A DNA stretch of 64,000 nucleotides from contig NZ_CP032093.1 in NCBI RefSeq assembly GCF_003544875.1, positions 1,612,001-1,676,000 of the forward strand, in the 5' to 3' direction. The translations under genes and the position numbers were made by a program. Below, piece by piece: positions 18,821 to 26,504 of the stretch (the stretch's first letter is position 1; each line of letters begins with the position of its first letter). The DNA is from Vibrio alfacsensis. GTDB lineage: Bacteria; Pseudomonadota; Gammaproteobacteria; Enterobacterales; Vibrionaceae. Below the pieces are notes generated by a model that saw nothing but the letters and a program-made list of their open reading frames with translations, searched no databases and was not told the origin of the DNA.

Positions 18821-20939
18821 ACTTATCACCACGATGAAACACGCTATTTATCGTTTCGCCCTAGTACTTATGTTGCTCATTGTATTGATGTTCACGTTTG
18901 CTTCTGCCTATGCCAAGCCTGTTCAAATTGGTGATTTAATCCAAGTTAATTTGCCTGGGGAGCCATCGCTTAACCGAAGCTTCCAAGTAGATAAAAGTGG
19001 TCGAATTGATCTTCCTGAGATTGGTCATGTTTACGTAGCGGGCTATGAAGATACGCAACTGACTAAAGCCGTACAGTCTCGTCTAAAACAGGTTTTCAGA
19101 GACATCTCTAACGCAAAAATTTACATCGCAGAGCGACAAATTCTGATTTCTGTTCAAGGGTATGTGCAATCACCGGGGGAATACACTTTGCCTCAGTCCA
19201 CTACAGTCCAAATGGCGCTTCATGCCGCCGGGGGCTTACGCGCCGGAGCACAACTCGACAAATTTCAATTAAAGCGTGGACGAGAAACCAAGATCTTTAA
19301 CTATAAGCAGTTTCTCGACAGTGGTAATGCAAGTGGGCTTCCTCAATTACAGTCTCTCGACAACTTGTTTATCCCAGCCTCACCAATGGTTGGCAACATT
19401 GAGCAAGAGTTCGACGCAGCAAAACTGGCTAATTCTGGTGACAGCGCCGATTCGCGATCCGCGGTTAAAGTGTTTGGTGAAGTGAACGCTCCTGGTTCAT
19501 TTAGTTACAAAGAGGATATGGATCTGGTCGACATTATTATGCGTTCAGGCGGCGTAACACGATACGCAAGTGTCGAGCAAATCCGCGTGATTTCCAACAA
19601 CCGCCCTACACTGTTCAACCTTAAAAAGTACCTCGATAGTGGCGATCAATCTTTGCTTCCAATGCTGGCAAAAGGCGCGACCGTCTTCGTGCCTAAGATG
19701 GAAGAAGAAATTAAGTCCGGATCAAATACCGTTTATGTAATGGGTGAAGTGGCCGAACCGGGAGCGTTTCAAGGCAACAAAGGCGCGACTTTCATGGACA
19801 TTTTGGCCAATGCAGGCGGCCCTACTCGTTTCGCAGAATCACGCCAAATACGCATTATTAAAGCCAATGGGAAAGTACTAAACTTCGACCTTACCGCTTT
19901 TACTGAAGGGCTTGTGAGTAAAGCTCCACCCACTATCGCCCCCGGCGACGCCATTTTCGTTCCAGAAAAAACCGACATGAATGAAAAATCATGGCTTAAA
20001 GTTGCCCCTAACCGAGCAGTAAGCGTGATTGGTGAAGTCGTCCGCCCTGGCCGTATCGAGTGGTCTAACGAAATGGATTTAATGGATCTTCTTTCTCACG
20101 TTGGTGGCCCAACCTTGCGTGCCGACACCACCACCATTGAAGTGGTTACTAGTAGCGGTAAAACAGTGATTTTCGATCTTGATGCATTCATTAAAAACGG
20201 CGCTATGCGCTCTCAACTTCCTCATATTGCCGCTGGTTCTGTAGTTCGTGTTCATGACTTACCACAAGATCCATCAGACAATAAATCACAATGGGTTCGT
20301 CAAAGCTCCGATGCATCCATCTACGTGTTTGGGCAAGTCAATGCGCCCGGTCGTTATCGCTTCACCAAAGAAATGCACTTCCTCGATATCCTCTCGGCAG
20401 CCGATGGACCAACGTTGGACGCGGATATTCACAACATCCGAATTACCCATCGTGACAAATCTTATTCCAAAGTCAGCAAACTCAACTTATCGCTTTACTT
20501 TGAAACCGGTGATGAGTCTTTACTTCCATCCGTAACCACTGGCGATACCATCTATATTCCTGAAAAGAACAAAAACTGGCTCGACCGTTCAAAAGAATCG
20601 ACGGTTCGCGTCCTTGGTGCTGTCAACAAACCCGGTCGATATGTCTTTGACGACAACATGACAATTCTTGATCTTCTCGCAGAAGCGGGTGGACCTCATG
20701 AACAAGCGTATCTAGAAAAAATCAGTGTCGTTAATATGTCTTGCTGCCAAAGCCAAGCCGTGACATTTGATTTAGTGGAGTTCAGTAAAACGGCGAACTT
20801 CAGAAAACTCCCGGTGTTAAGGGCTGGCGATACCGTGTATGTCCCACATCAGCGTGATAGCTTCATGGAAAAAGCCCGTAATGGACTAGACGACGTCCTA
20901 AAAATCGCCACCACGATTGTTTTGATAGGAGCGCTTTAA
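18810..20939 (+). CDS. sypC: SypC: outer-membrane polysaccharide export protein with SLBB repeats
   Basis: About 709 residues with a signal peptide ending in AYA. A Poly_export (Wza-like) domain (IGDLIQVNLPGEP) is followed by six SLBB repeats, each with a G-x-V-x-x-PG core and an AGGP/GGV-type end: SVQGYVQSPGEY, KVFGEVNAPGSF, VYVMGEVAEPGAF, VSVIGEVVRPGRI, IYVFGQVNAPGRY and VRVLGAVNKPGRY. The C-terminal hydrophobic helix (IATTIVLIGAL) fits the amphipathic outer-membrane helix of Wza-type channels. It would form the exit pore for the Syp polysaccharide. ATG 18810 overlaps the end of sypB; the reading frame extends upstream, but only this ATG makes a proper signal peptide. Confidence 0.9.
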   Translation: MKTKLITTMKHAIYRFALVLMLLIVLMFTFASAYAKPVQIGDLIQVNLPGEPSLNRSFQVDKSGRIDLPEIGHVYVAGYEDTQLTKAVQSRLKQVFRDISNAKIYIAERQILISVQGYVQSPGEYTLPQSTTVQMALHAAGGLRAGAQLDKFQLKRGRETKIFNYKQFLDSGNASGLPQLQSLDNLFIPASPMVGNIEQEFDAAKLANSGDSADSRSAVKVFGEVNAPGSFSYKEDMDLVDIIMRSGGVTRYASVEQIRVISNNRPTLFNLKKYLDSGDQSLLPMLAKGATVFVPKMEEEIKSGSNTVYVMGEVAEPGAFQGNKGATFMDILANAGGPTRFAESRQIRIIKANGKVLNFDLTAFTEGLVSKAPPTIAPGDAIFVPEKTDMNEKSWLKVAPNRAVSVIGEVVRPGRIEWSNEMDLMDLLSHVGGPTLRADTTTIEVVTSSGKTVIFDLDAFIKNGAMRSQLPHIAAGSVVRVHDLPQDPSDNKSQWVRQSSDASIYVFGQVNAPGRYRFTKEMHFLDILSAADGPTLDADIHNIRITHRDKSYSKVSKLNLSLYFETGDESLLPSVTTGDTIYIPEKNKNWLDRSKESTVRVLGAVNKPGRYVFDDNMTILDLLAEAGGPHEQAYLEKISVVNMSCCQSQAVTFDLVEFSKTANFRKLPVLRAGDTVYVPHQRDSFMEKARNGLDDVLKIATTIVLIGAL

Positions 20940-20941
20940 TC

Positions 20942-21652
20942 ATGATGTCGAGCACACACGTAGAAGTCGAGCAGCTATTTATTCAATTGGAACTCAAGTG
21001 CAGTAAAAGTGTTTGTGTCACTGCCGATAAGCAGGGTGCGGGTTGCACATCTTTAGCGATGGCACTAACCGAACGTTACCTGCTATCGGGTTATCGAACA
21101 CTTTACGTTGATTTCAACTTGTTCAATCCTAACTTCCAGACATTGAAAGTGTGCGCGAATCCATCAAAAATTACTGATGAAGCAACCCTATCACTCGATT
21201 TAATCGAACATAAACACGTTCATAAAGTGCTGGCTGGCTTCATCGCTCCTCAGAGTAAATCTAAGCAAATGCCATTTCGCGATCCTCTGTCATTGCAAGA
21301 GAAGCTTACTCATTGGCTAGAAACCTACGACCGAGTGGTGTTCGATACCTCGCCACTTGAGCAATGTAATCAATCCAACATTCCTACCACTGTGGTTGCG
21401 AACCAGTGCGACGCAACCATTCTTGTTATTGCGACAAACACTAGCTCAAATGAAAGTGTGCTTAGCGCCTTAAACCAACTTGAAACAAATGATTGCCCGT
21501 TTGTGGGTATTGCACTCAACCAATTTCGCACACGCTCCCTCTCTGAGGACATCATGAGTTCGCCGTTTTTCCGACGAACACTCCCTCGACGCGTTCAAAT
21601 AGCACTCGAACGTTTTATGAGTAAATACACCCTATTTCAACAAGCCACATGA
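20942..21652 (+). CDS. sypD: SypD: BY-kinase-like ATPase with degenerate P-loop
   Basis: A 236-residue MinD/BY-kinase fold starting 2 bases after sypC. The Walker A segment is ADKQGAGCTSL: the first signature Lys30 is present but Cys35 stands where the catalytic P-loop lysine of GxGKT should be. A Walker A'-like LYVDFNLFNPNF and a Walker B-like VVFDTSPLEQ follow. There is no tyrosine cluster at the C-terminus. In Wzc/Wze-type systems this protein controls polymerisation and export with the chain-length protein (SypO). Here ATP turnover may be weak or absent. Confidence 0.82.
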   Translation: MMSSTHVEVEQLFIQLELKCSKSVCVTADKQGAGCTSLAMALTERYLLSGYRTLYVDFNLFNPNFQTLKVCANPSKITDEATLSLDLIEHKHVHKVLAGFIAPQSKSKQMPFRDPLSLQEKLTHWLETYDRVVFDTSPLEQCNQSNIPTTVVANQCDATILVIATNTSSNESVLSALNQLETNDCPFVGIALNQFRTRSLSEDIMSSPFFRRTLPRRVQIALERFMSKYTLFQQAT

Positions 21653-21704
21653 GATACCGCCCCCACATATTCGATGATAACTGAGTGACGAAGGTGTTAT
21701 AAAG

Positions 21705-22163
21705 ATGATAAAAACATGGATAAAGAGACTATGGATGGGTAATTCCGCTGAAAATCACCCTCAACCAAACTCGCAAGTAAAGGAATCTGACGTAATGGAA
21801 AACAAGGAAGATTATCTCATCAATCACGATACGATTGAGCAAATTGTTAAAGATACTAGCTTAGAGGTCCTTCCAATCTTGATTAAGAACTATCTTGAAG
21901 AAGCGACACTTCGCACAACAAACATTCTCAACGCCATGGATAAACAAGATTTTGAGACTTTAGAATTTGAAGCCCATACTCTAGGAAGCACGTCATTAGC
22001 TATGGGAGCAACAGGACTAGGGTTACTAGCAAGAAAAATCGAGACAGTTTGTCTCAACGGGACGCCTGATAAAGCACTAGACCACAAAATGGAATTTAAA
22101 CAGTTGGCAGAACAATCCAAGATCGCCTTTTCCAAAATACTCGAGCGTACTAACGCTCAGTAA
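21705..22163 (+). CDS. Free-standing HPt phosphotransfer protein
   Basis: A 152-residue protein whose residues 40-150 form an HPt four-helix domain. The phospho-accepting histidine is His91 in FEAHTLGSTSLAMGA, matching the HxLxGxxxxxGA pattern. It sits between sypD and sypG, exactly where V. fischeri has sypE and sypF. SypF is a hybrid kinase in which the HPt domain alone is enough to activate SypG, so this small protein plausibly replaces it and passes phosphate from a hybrid kinase (perhaps the H-NOX-linked one at 15646-17347) to SypG Asp53. AAGGTG precedes ATG 21705. Confidence 0.85.
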   Translation: MIKTWIKRLWMGNSAENHPQPNSQVKESDVMENKEDYLINHDTIEQIVKDTSLEVLPILIKNYLEEATLRTTNILNAMDKQDFETLEFEAHTLGSTSLAMGATGLGLLARKIETVCLNGTPDKALDHKMEFKQLAEQSKIAFSKILERTNAQ

Positions 22164-22213
22164 ATACAATTATATTTTACGTCATTGGCTGTAAAAAATG
22201 GTAAGGATGCACT

Positions 22214-23788
22214 ATGAGACCAAAGGTACTGTTAGTCGAAGACTCAAACTCACTAGCGATACTCTATCAACAATATGTCAAAGATGAACCCTATGATTTA
22301 TTTCATGTAGAGACAGGTAGAAACGCCAAGGCTTTCATCGAACAACAGAAGCCACAGCTCGTCATTTTGGATCTCAAATTGCCGGATACCACCGGCGAGG
22401 AGATTCTTGATTGGATTATCGAGCAACAATTTCACACCGCCGTTATCATCGCTACAGCACATGGCTCTGTCGATGTCGCCGTTAAATTGATCCAAAAAGG
22501 CGCGAATGACTTTTTAGAAAAACCGATTCAAGCCGACAGACTAAAAACTTCAGTTCAACTGCATCTTAAACAGGCCAAGCTTGAAAACTTGGTCACTAAA
22601 CTAGAAACTCAGTTTGACCGAGCGAACTTTCATGGGTTCATAGGATCAAGTCTACCCATGCAAGCCGTGTATAAGATCATCGAATCCGCCGCCCCGACCA
22701 CTGCCAGTGTGTTTATCCATGGGGAAAGCGGCACCGGTAAAGAAGTGTGTGCAGAAGCCATTCATAGAGAAAGCGCCCGATCAAACAAACCTTTTGTCGC
22801 GATCAATTGTGGCGCTATACCTCGCGATCTTATGGAAAGTGAAATTTTTGGCCACGTAAAAGGTGCATTTACAGGCGCAACAAGTGACCGTAAAGGCGCA
22901 GCAATGCAAGCCAATGGCGGAACACTTTTTCTCGACGAGCTTTGTGAAATGGAATTAGACATGCAGAAGAAGCTTTTGCGTTTTCTGCAAACTGGAACGT
23001 TTACGCCTCTAGGTGGTAACCGCGAACTGAAAGTAGACGTTCGTATAATCTGTGCAACAAATCGTGATCCTTTAGAAGAAGTCGCACAAGGCCGATTTAG
23101 AGAAGATCTGTATTACCGAGTACATGTGATTCCAATCGAACTTCCTCCTCTCAGAGAAAGAGGCAAAGACATTGCAACGCTTGCCAAACATTTCGTCCGT
23201 GTTTATGCCAAGCAAGATGGCAAGCGTTTTAATTCCATTTTACCCGATGCAGAAAAGGTCATCATCAATTACGATTGGCCAGGGAATGTTCGGCAGCTTC
23301 AAAACATCATGCGCAATATTGTGGTGCTCAATGATGGTACAAAGGTGAAACGTGAACACCTTCCTGCCCCATTAAACAAAATAGCAGGCCAAAAGCCGTT
23401 CATCAGTCAAAGCCCACAAAACATGAGTGTAAATAACGAACCATCTCGTTCTGCCTCTTCTCAAACCGGAGCACACACAGCAATTGGTGCAAGTGAAAAC
23501 CAAAGGGCAACCCCCACAGCCATAGGCAGTGCAGCGGCTGAAATCCAACATGGGGGTGTTGAATCGGATGTTGTGAGCAGGATTTCTGATGGTGCAAACA
23601 CAGAACCGCAGAACCTACAAGTGAAACCAATGTGGCAAGTGGAAAGGGAAACGATCCAAAATGCCATCGAAATATGCAATGGAAATGTCTTGAACGCTGC
23701 CGTGTTACTCGATTTGAGCCCATCAACGGTTTACCGTAAAAAGCAGCAATGGGAAGCCGACGATGAGCAGATCCAAAACGAGATGTGA
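22214..23788 (+). CDS. sypG: SypG: sigma-54-dependent response regulator
   Basis: A 524-residue NtrC-class activator. The receiver (1-120) has the acidic pair Glu9-Asp10 and acceptor Asp53 in VILDLKLPD. The AAA+ domain has Walker A GESGTGKE (about 170-177), the sigma-54 contact loop GAFTGA (217-222) and Walker B GTLFLDE. A Ser/Gln/Ala-rich linker of about 80 residues (390-470) comes before a Fis-type helix-turn-helix (VLNAAVLLDLSPSTVYRKK). It should activate the four syp promoters seen here. The linker is longer and less ordered than in NtrC. Its end overlaps sypH. Confidence 0.93.
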   Translation: MRPKVLLVEDSNSLAILYQQYVKDEPYDLFHVETGRNAKAFIEQQKPQLVILDLKLPDTTGEEILDWIIEQQFHTAVIIATAHGSVDVAVKLIQKGANDFLEKPIQADRLKTSVQLHLKQAKLENLVTKLETQFDRANFHGFIGSSLPMQAVYKIIESAAPTTASVFIHGESGTGKEVCAEAIHRESARSNKPFVAINCGAIPRDLMESEIFGHVKGAFTGATSDRKGAAMQANGGTLFLDELCEMELDMQKKLLRFLQTGTFTPLGGNRELKVDVRIICATNRDPLEEVAQGRFREDLYYRVHVIPIELPPLRERGKDIATLAKHFVRVYAKQDGKRFNSILPDAEKVIINYDWPGNVRQLQNIMRNIVVLNDGTKVKREHLPAPLNKIAGQKPFISQSPQNMSVNNEPSRSASSQTGAHTAIGASENQRATPTAIGSAAAEIQHGGVESDVVSRISDGANTEPQNLQVKPMWQVERETIQNAIEICNGNVLNAAVLLDLSPSTVYRKKQQWEADDEQIQNEM

Positions 23789-25022
23789 TGCCCTCAACAC
23801 GACAATCCCCCAAGGTGAGCTATGGATACTGATTGATAGCCTCACCTACGGTGGGATTGAAACCCATGTCGTGGAGCTTGCTCATGGTCTTAAACGCTAT
23901 TATCGTCTTAAAAGTTATTCTCGCCTTAAAAACGATTATGGCCTTAAAAGCTATTATGCTCTTGAACCTAATCATAACGTTGACACGGTTCATGACTTAG
24001 ATATCAATCATGACCTAAATAACCGCCATCAAACCGTTCGCGTTGTATTGGTAGAACGATATGACCAATCTGCTGCAATTATCGACAAACTGCGGGCACA
24101 CTCAATACCTTATAGTTACCTCGATGAACTCAATGCTTCCAGCACGACAAAAATCACTGCGAAACAACCCAACATACTGCGCCAATTGATTGCCGCCATA
24201 AACTGCTATCGGCCGCGCCTTATACATGCACATGGTTACAAAGCCAGTATCTACAGTAAACTCTGTAAGTTGCACACTCGCCATCGATTTAAACAAGTGA
24301 CGACGTTTCATGCTGGAGAAACACCTGCGGGAAAAGTCAAATGGTACGATCGGCTTGATCGCTATTCCGCTTTTCTATCCGATGTTTGCTTAAGCGTTAG
24401 CCCGTCGATTCAAAGGAAGGTTCCGCATAAAAGCCATGTGCTCAATAACTTTATTTCTTTACCGCACACCCACTCACCTATCTCTATCAACGCTCAAAGT
24501 CATCCTGTACAACAAAATCACACAACCTCAAAACAGATCGCATTTGTTGGGCGATTGAGTCATGAAAAAGGCCCCGACCGCTTTATTGAACTCGCCAAAC
24601 AATGCCCTACGCTCTGCTTCTGTTTGTACGGCGATGGAGATATGAGAAACAGCCTTGAATCGAATGCCAGCACCAATGTTAAGTTCGCTGGCTTCCAACC
24701 GAATATGGCCGACTGTTGGCACAATATTGATATTTTGCTCATGACATCTCGTTATGAGGGTCTGCCGATGACAGCAATTGAAGCCATGGCACGCGGAATT
24801 CCTGTCATTTCTCTCAACGTAGGGGCAATTTCTACGCTTATTACTCACAAGCACAATGGGTGGCTCGTGAAAGACATGGCCGAAATGCTTCAATGTCTAA
24901 TGGAATGGCAAAAAATGGATCGCTTTGCTCAACAAGAGATTCAATCCAACGCGTACAAGACTATTGAGCAGCGCTTTTCTAGTGACGCCGTCATTCCGAA
25001 AATCATCCAACTCTACTCTTGA
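23763..25022 (+). CDS. sypH: SypH: GT4-type glycosyltransferase
   Basis: A 419-residue GT-B fold transferase of the GT4/GT1 group. The acceptor side carries DSLTYGGIETHVVELAHGL, and the donor-side domain carries FVGRLSHEKGPDRFIEL, MTSRYEGLPMTAIEAMARGIPVI and the E-x7-E pair of retaining enzymes. It would add a sugar to the lipid-linked Syp repeat unit at the inner membrane. Residues 41-69 are a run of six-residue repeats (Y-Y-x-L-K-S type), absent from ordinary GT4 enzymes; see the repeat at 23883-23969. ATG 23763 overlaps the sypG end by 26 bases. Confidence 0.85.
   Translation: MSRSKTRCDALNTTIPQGELWILIDSLTYGGIETHVVELAHGLKRYYRLKSYSRLKNDYGLKSYYALEPNHNVDTVHDLDINHDLNNRHQTVRVVLVERYDQSAAIIDKLRAHSIPYSYLDELNASSTTKITAKQPNILRQLIAAINCYRPRLIHAHGYKASIYSKLCKLHTRHRFKQVTTFHAGETPAGKVKWYDRLDRYSAFLSDVCLSVSPSIQRKVPHKSHVLNNFISLPHTHSPISINAQSHPVQQNHTTSKQIAFVGRLSHEKGPDRFIELAKQCPTLCFCLYGDGDMRNSLESNASTNVKFAGFQPNMADCWHNIDILLMTSRYEGLPMTAIEAMARGIPVISLNVGAISTLITHKHNGWLVKDMAEMLQCLMEWQKMDRFAQQEIQSNAYKTIEQRFSSDAVIPKIIQLYS
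23883..23969 (+). repeat. In-frame 18-bp tandem repeats inside sypH
   Basis: Four 18-base units at 23898, 23916, 23934 and 23952, led by a partial unit at 23883, share the core TAT-x-CTTAAAAG. They encode Tyr-Tyr/Ser-x-Leu-Lys-Ser hexapeptides. The unit length keeps the frame. Confidence 0.85.
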
Positions 25023-25042
25023 ATTGATTCTCAATTTGACAA
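25022..25042 (+). promoter_or_regulatory. SypG-type enhancer site upstream of sypI
   Basis: AATTGATTCTCAATTTGAC, with the TTCTCA core at 25028, begins at the last base of sypH. The same AATTGATTCTCAA block recurs before sypM and sypP. The core is 72 bases from the -24 GG. Confidence 0.72.
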
Positions 25043-25098
25043 TCTAAACCACCCCGCGCCAACTAAAGATAAAACCTTAATATTCAACATATTAAACA

Positions 25099-25114
25099 TG
25101 GCACTTGTCTTGCT
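25099..25114 (+). promoter_or_regulatory. Sigma-54 promoter of sypI
   Basis: TGGCACTTGTCTTGCT is a near-perfect -24/-12 element (TGGCAC, five bases, TTGCT). It lies within the longest possible sypI frame and so shows that the true start is further downstream. Confidence 0.9.
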
Positions 25115-25172
25115 TTGTCTCTATACGAACAAATTTTGTCTTTATAAGAACAACATGTCTTTGTGCGAACAA
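25114..25172. repeat. Three imperfect 19-bp tandem repeats in the sypI leader
   Basis: TTTGTCTCTATACGAACAA at 25114, TTTGTCTTTATAAGAACAA at 25135 and a third copy ending GTGCGAACAA at 25154-25172. They lie just after the sigma-54 element and before the start codon, so they would be in the 5' untranslated RNA. Confidence 0.75.
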
Positions 25173-25214
25173 AGTGTTGCTATAGAAATAAAACGAAAAC
25201 AAGAGATGCTTACC

Positions 25215-26504
25215 ATGAAGAAAACATCCCAAGTTAGATTTGGCTCAGTTAGGAATATTCTGTTTGTTCACTATGGCGATCAGTGGATACGAGGCAGTGA
25301 AGTGTGTTTGCTCAACTTAATGACCAGTCTAAGTAATAAGTTCAATCCCATTTTGTGGACAAATAATGACGCTTTACATCAGCGAACGATTGAAGAAAAT
25401 ATCCAATCTCATTATGAAGAGTTTTCCGTCTTATTTGGTTGGTTGAGCCCAAAGCTCGATTTCTCTGCGACTTGGCAATTAGTGCGACAAGCTTGTTCAT
25501 TCATTCGTGAATATGACATCCAATTGATCCACGTAAACAGTGCCGCGCCAAACCAATGGGTGGTTCTTGCTGCATATCTCATGCGTATACCTCTCACCAC
25601 GCAGTTACATTGTCACTACGATCTACGTGATCGCGCCAGTTTACTATTGCACCTAAGTCCTCACATTATTACCGTTAGTAAGGCGGTTAGTCATGGCATG
25701 ATTCAAGATGGTTATCCGAGTTCTCAGCTCAGCGTGATTTATAATGGCGTGGCTCACCATCACCATAGCGCAAGCAACTTGCCATTATCTGTCAAAGAGA
25801 AACTCGCAATACCACAATGCGATCAAGTATTGATAAGTGTCGGCTCTCTCATCGATCGTAAAGGCTTTGATAGACTTATCCACGCCTTGCATGCCCTATC
25901 AAAAAAAGCCGGAGATAGGCCCAATGTTCATCTTGTCATCATTGGTGATGGCCCTTGCCGAAAACCATTATCATCACTTGTTAGGCGCCTAAAGTTAGAT
26001 AATCTCATTCACTTTGTTGGAGAGCAGACTAATGTCCAGCATTGGTTAGCGGGTGGTTGTGACGCTTTCATTAGCGGTGCACGCAGTGAGGCTTTTGGCC
26101 TTGTATTAATCGAAGCGGCATTTGCAAAACTCCCCATCATCGCGCCAAACGTGGGCGGAATTCCTGAGGTCATCCACGACCAACAATCAGGTATTCTCTA
26201 TGATTCATCTCAATCTGAGGATGTCATTGCTCATGCAATAAGCCAGGTTTTGCAAAACAAAAAATACGCAAAAATGCTGGCAAATAACGCGTTTGAACGT
26301 GCCAATACCCACTTTTCATTGGAAGCCAACACAAACGCTATCGAGTCACTCTACGATTCAATTCTTTCTCGACGTTCAGCAGTTCATCAATCACGCGTAA
26401 CGCAATTAAGCCGCGTTATCAGTGCGTTATATCGTCCTGTGCGCACGTTTTTAATCTCTCGCTTTAAGCATCTCGCCACACCCAAAACGGAGGTCATGTC
26501 ATGA
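25215..26504 (+). CDS. sypI: SypI: GT4-type glycosyltransferase
   Basis: About 429 residues, GT-B fold. The N-domain starts NILFVHYGDQWIRGSE; the C-domain has LISVGSLIDRKGFDRLI, LVIIGDGPCR and SGARSEAFGLVLIEAAFAKLP with the conserved EAFGLVLIE element. The longest frame begins at 25098, but it runs through the -24/-12 promoter. ATG 25215, 9 bases after AAGAG, is the likely start, with ATG 25206 as the alternative. It would extend the lipid-linked Syp unit. Its stop overlaps sypJ (ATGA). Confidence 0.85.
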   Translation: MKKTSQVRFGSVRNILFVHYGDQWIRGSEVCLLNLMTSLSNKFNPILWTNNDALHQRTIEENIQSHYEEFSVLFGWLSPKLDFSATWQLVRQACSFIREYDIQLIHVNSAAPNQWVVLAAYLMRIPLTTQLHCHYDLRDRASLLLHLSPHIITVSKAVSHGMIQDGYPSSQLSVIYNGVAHHHHSASNLPLSVKEKLAIPQCDQVLISVGSLIDRKGFDRLIHALHALSKKAGDRPNVHLVIIGDGPCRKPLSSLVRRLKLDNLIHFVGEQTNVQHWLAGGCDAFISGARSEAFGLVLIEAAFAKLPIIAPNVGGIPEVIHDQQSGILYDSSQSEDVIAHAISQVLQNKKYAKMLANNAFERANTHFSLEANTNAIESLYDSILSRRSAVHQSRVTQLSRVISALYRPVRTFLISRFKHLATPKTEVMS

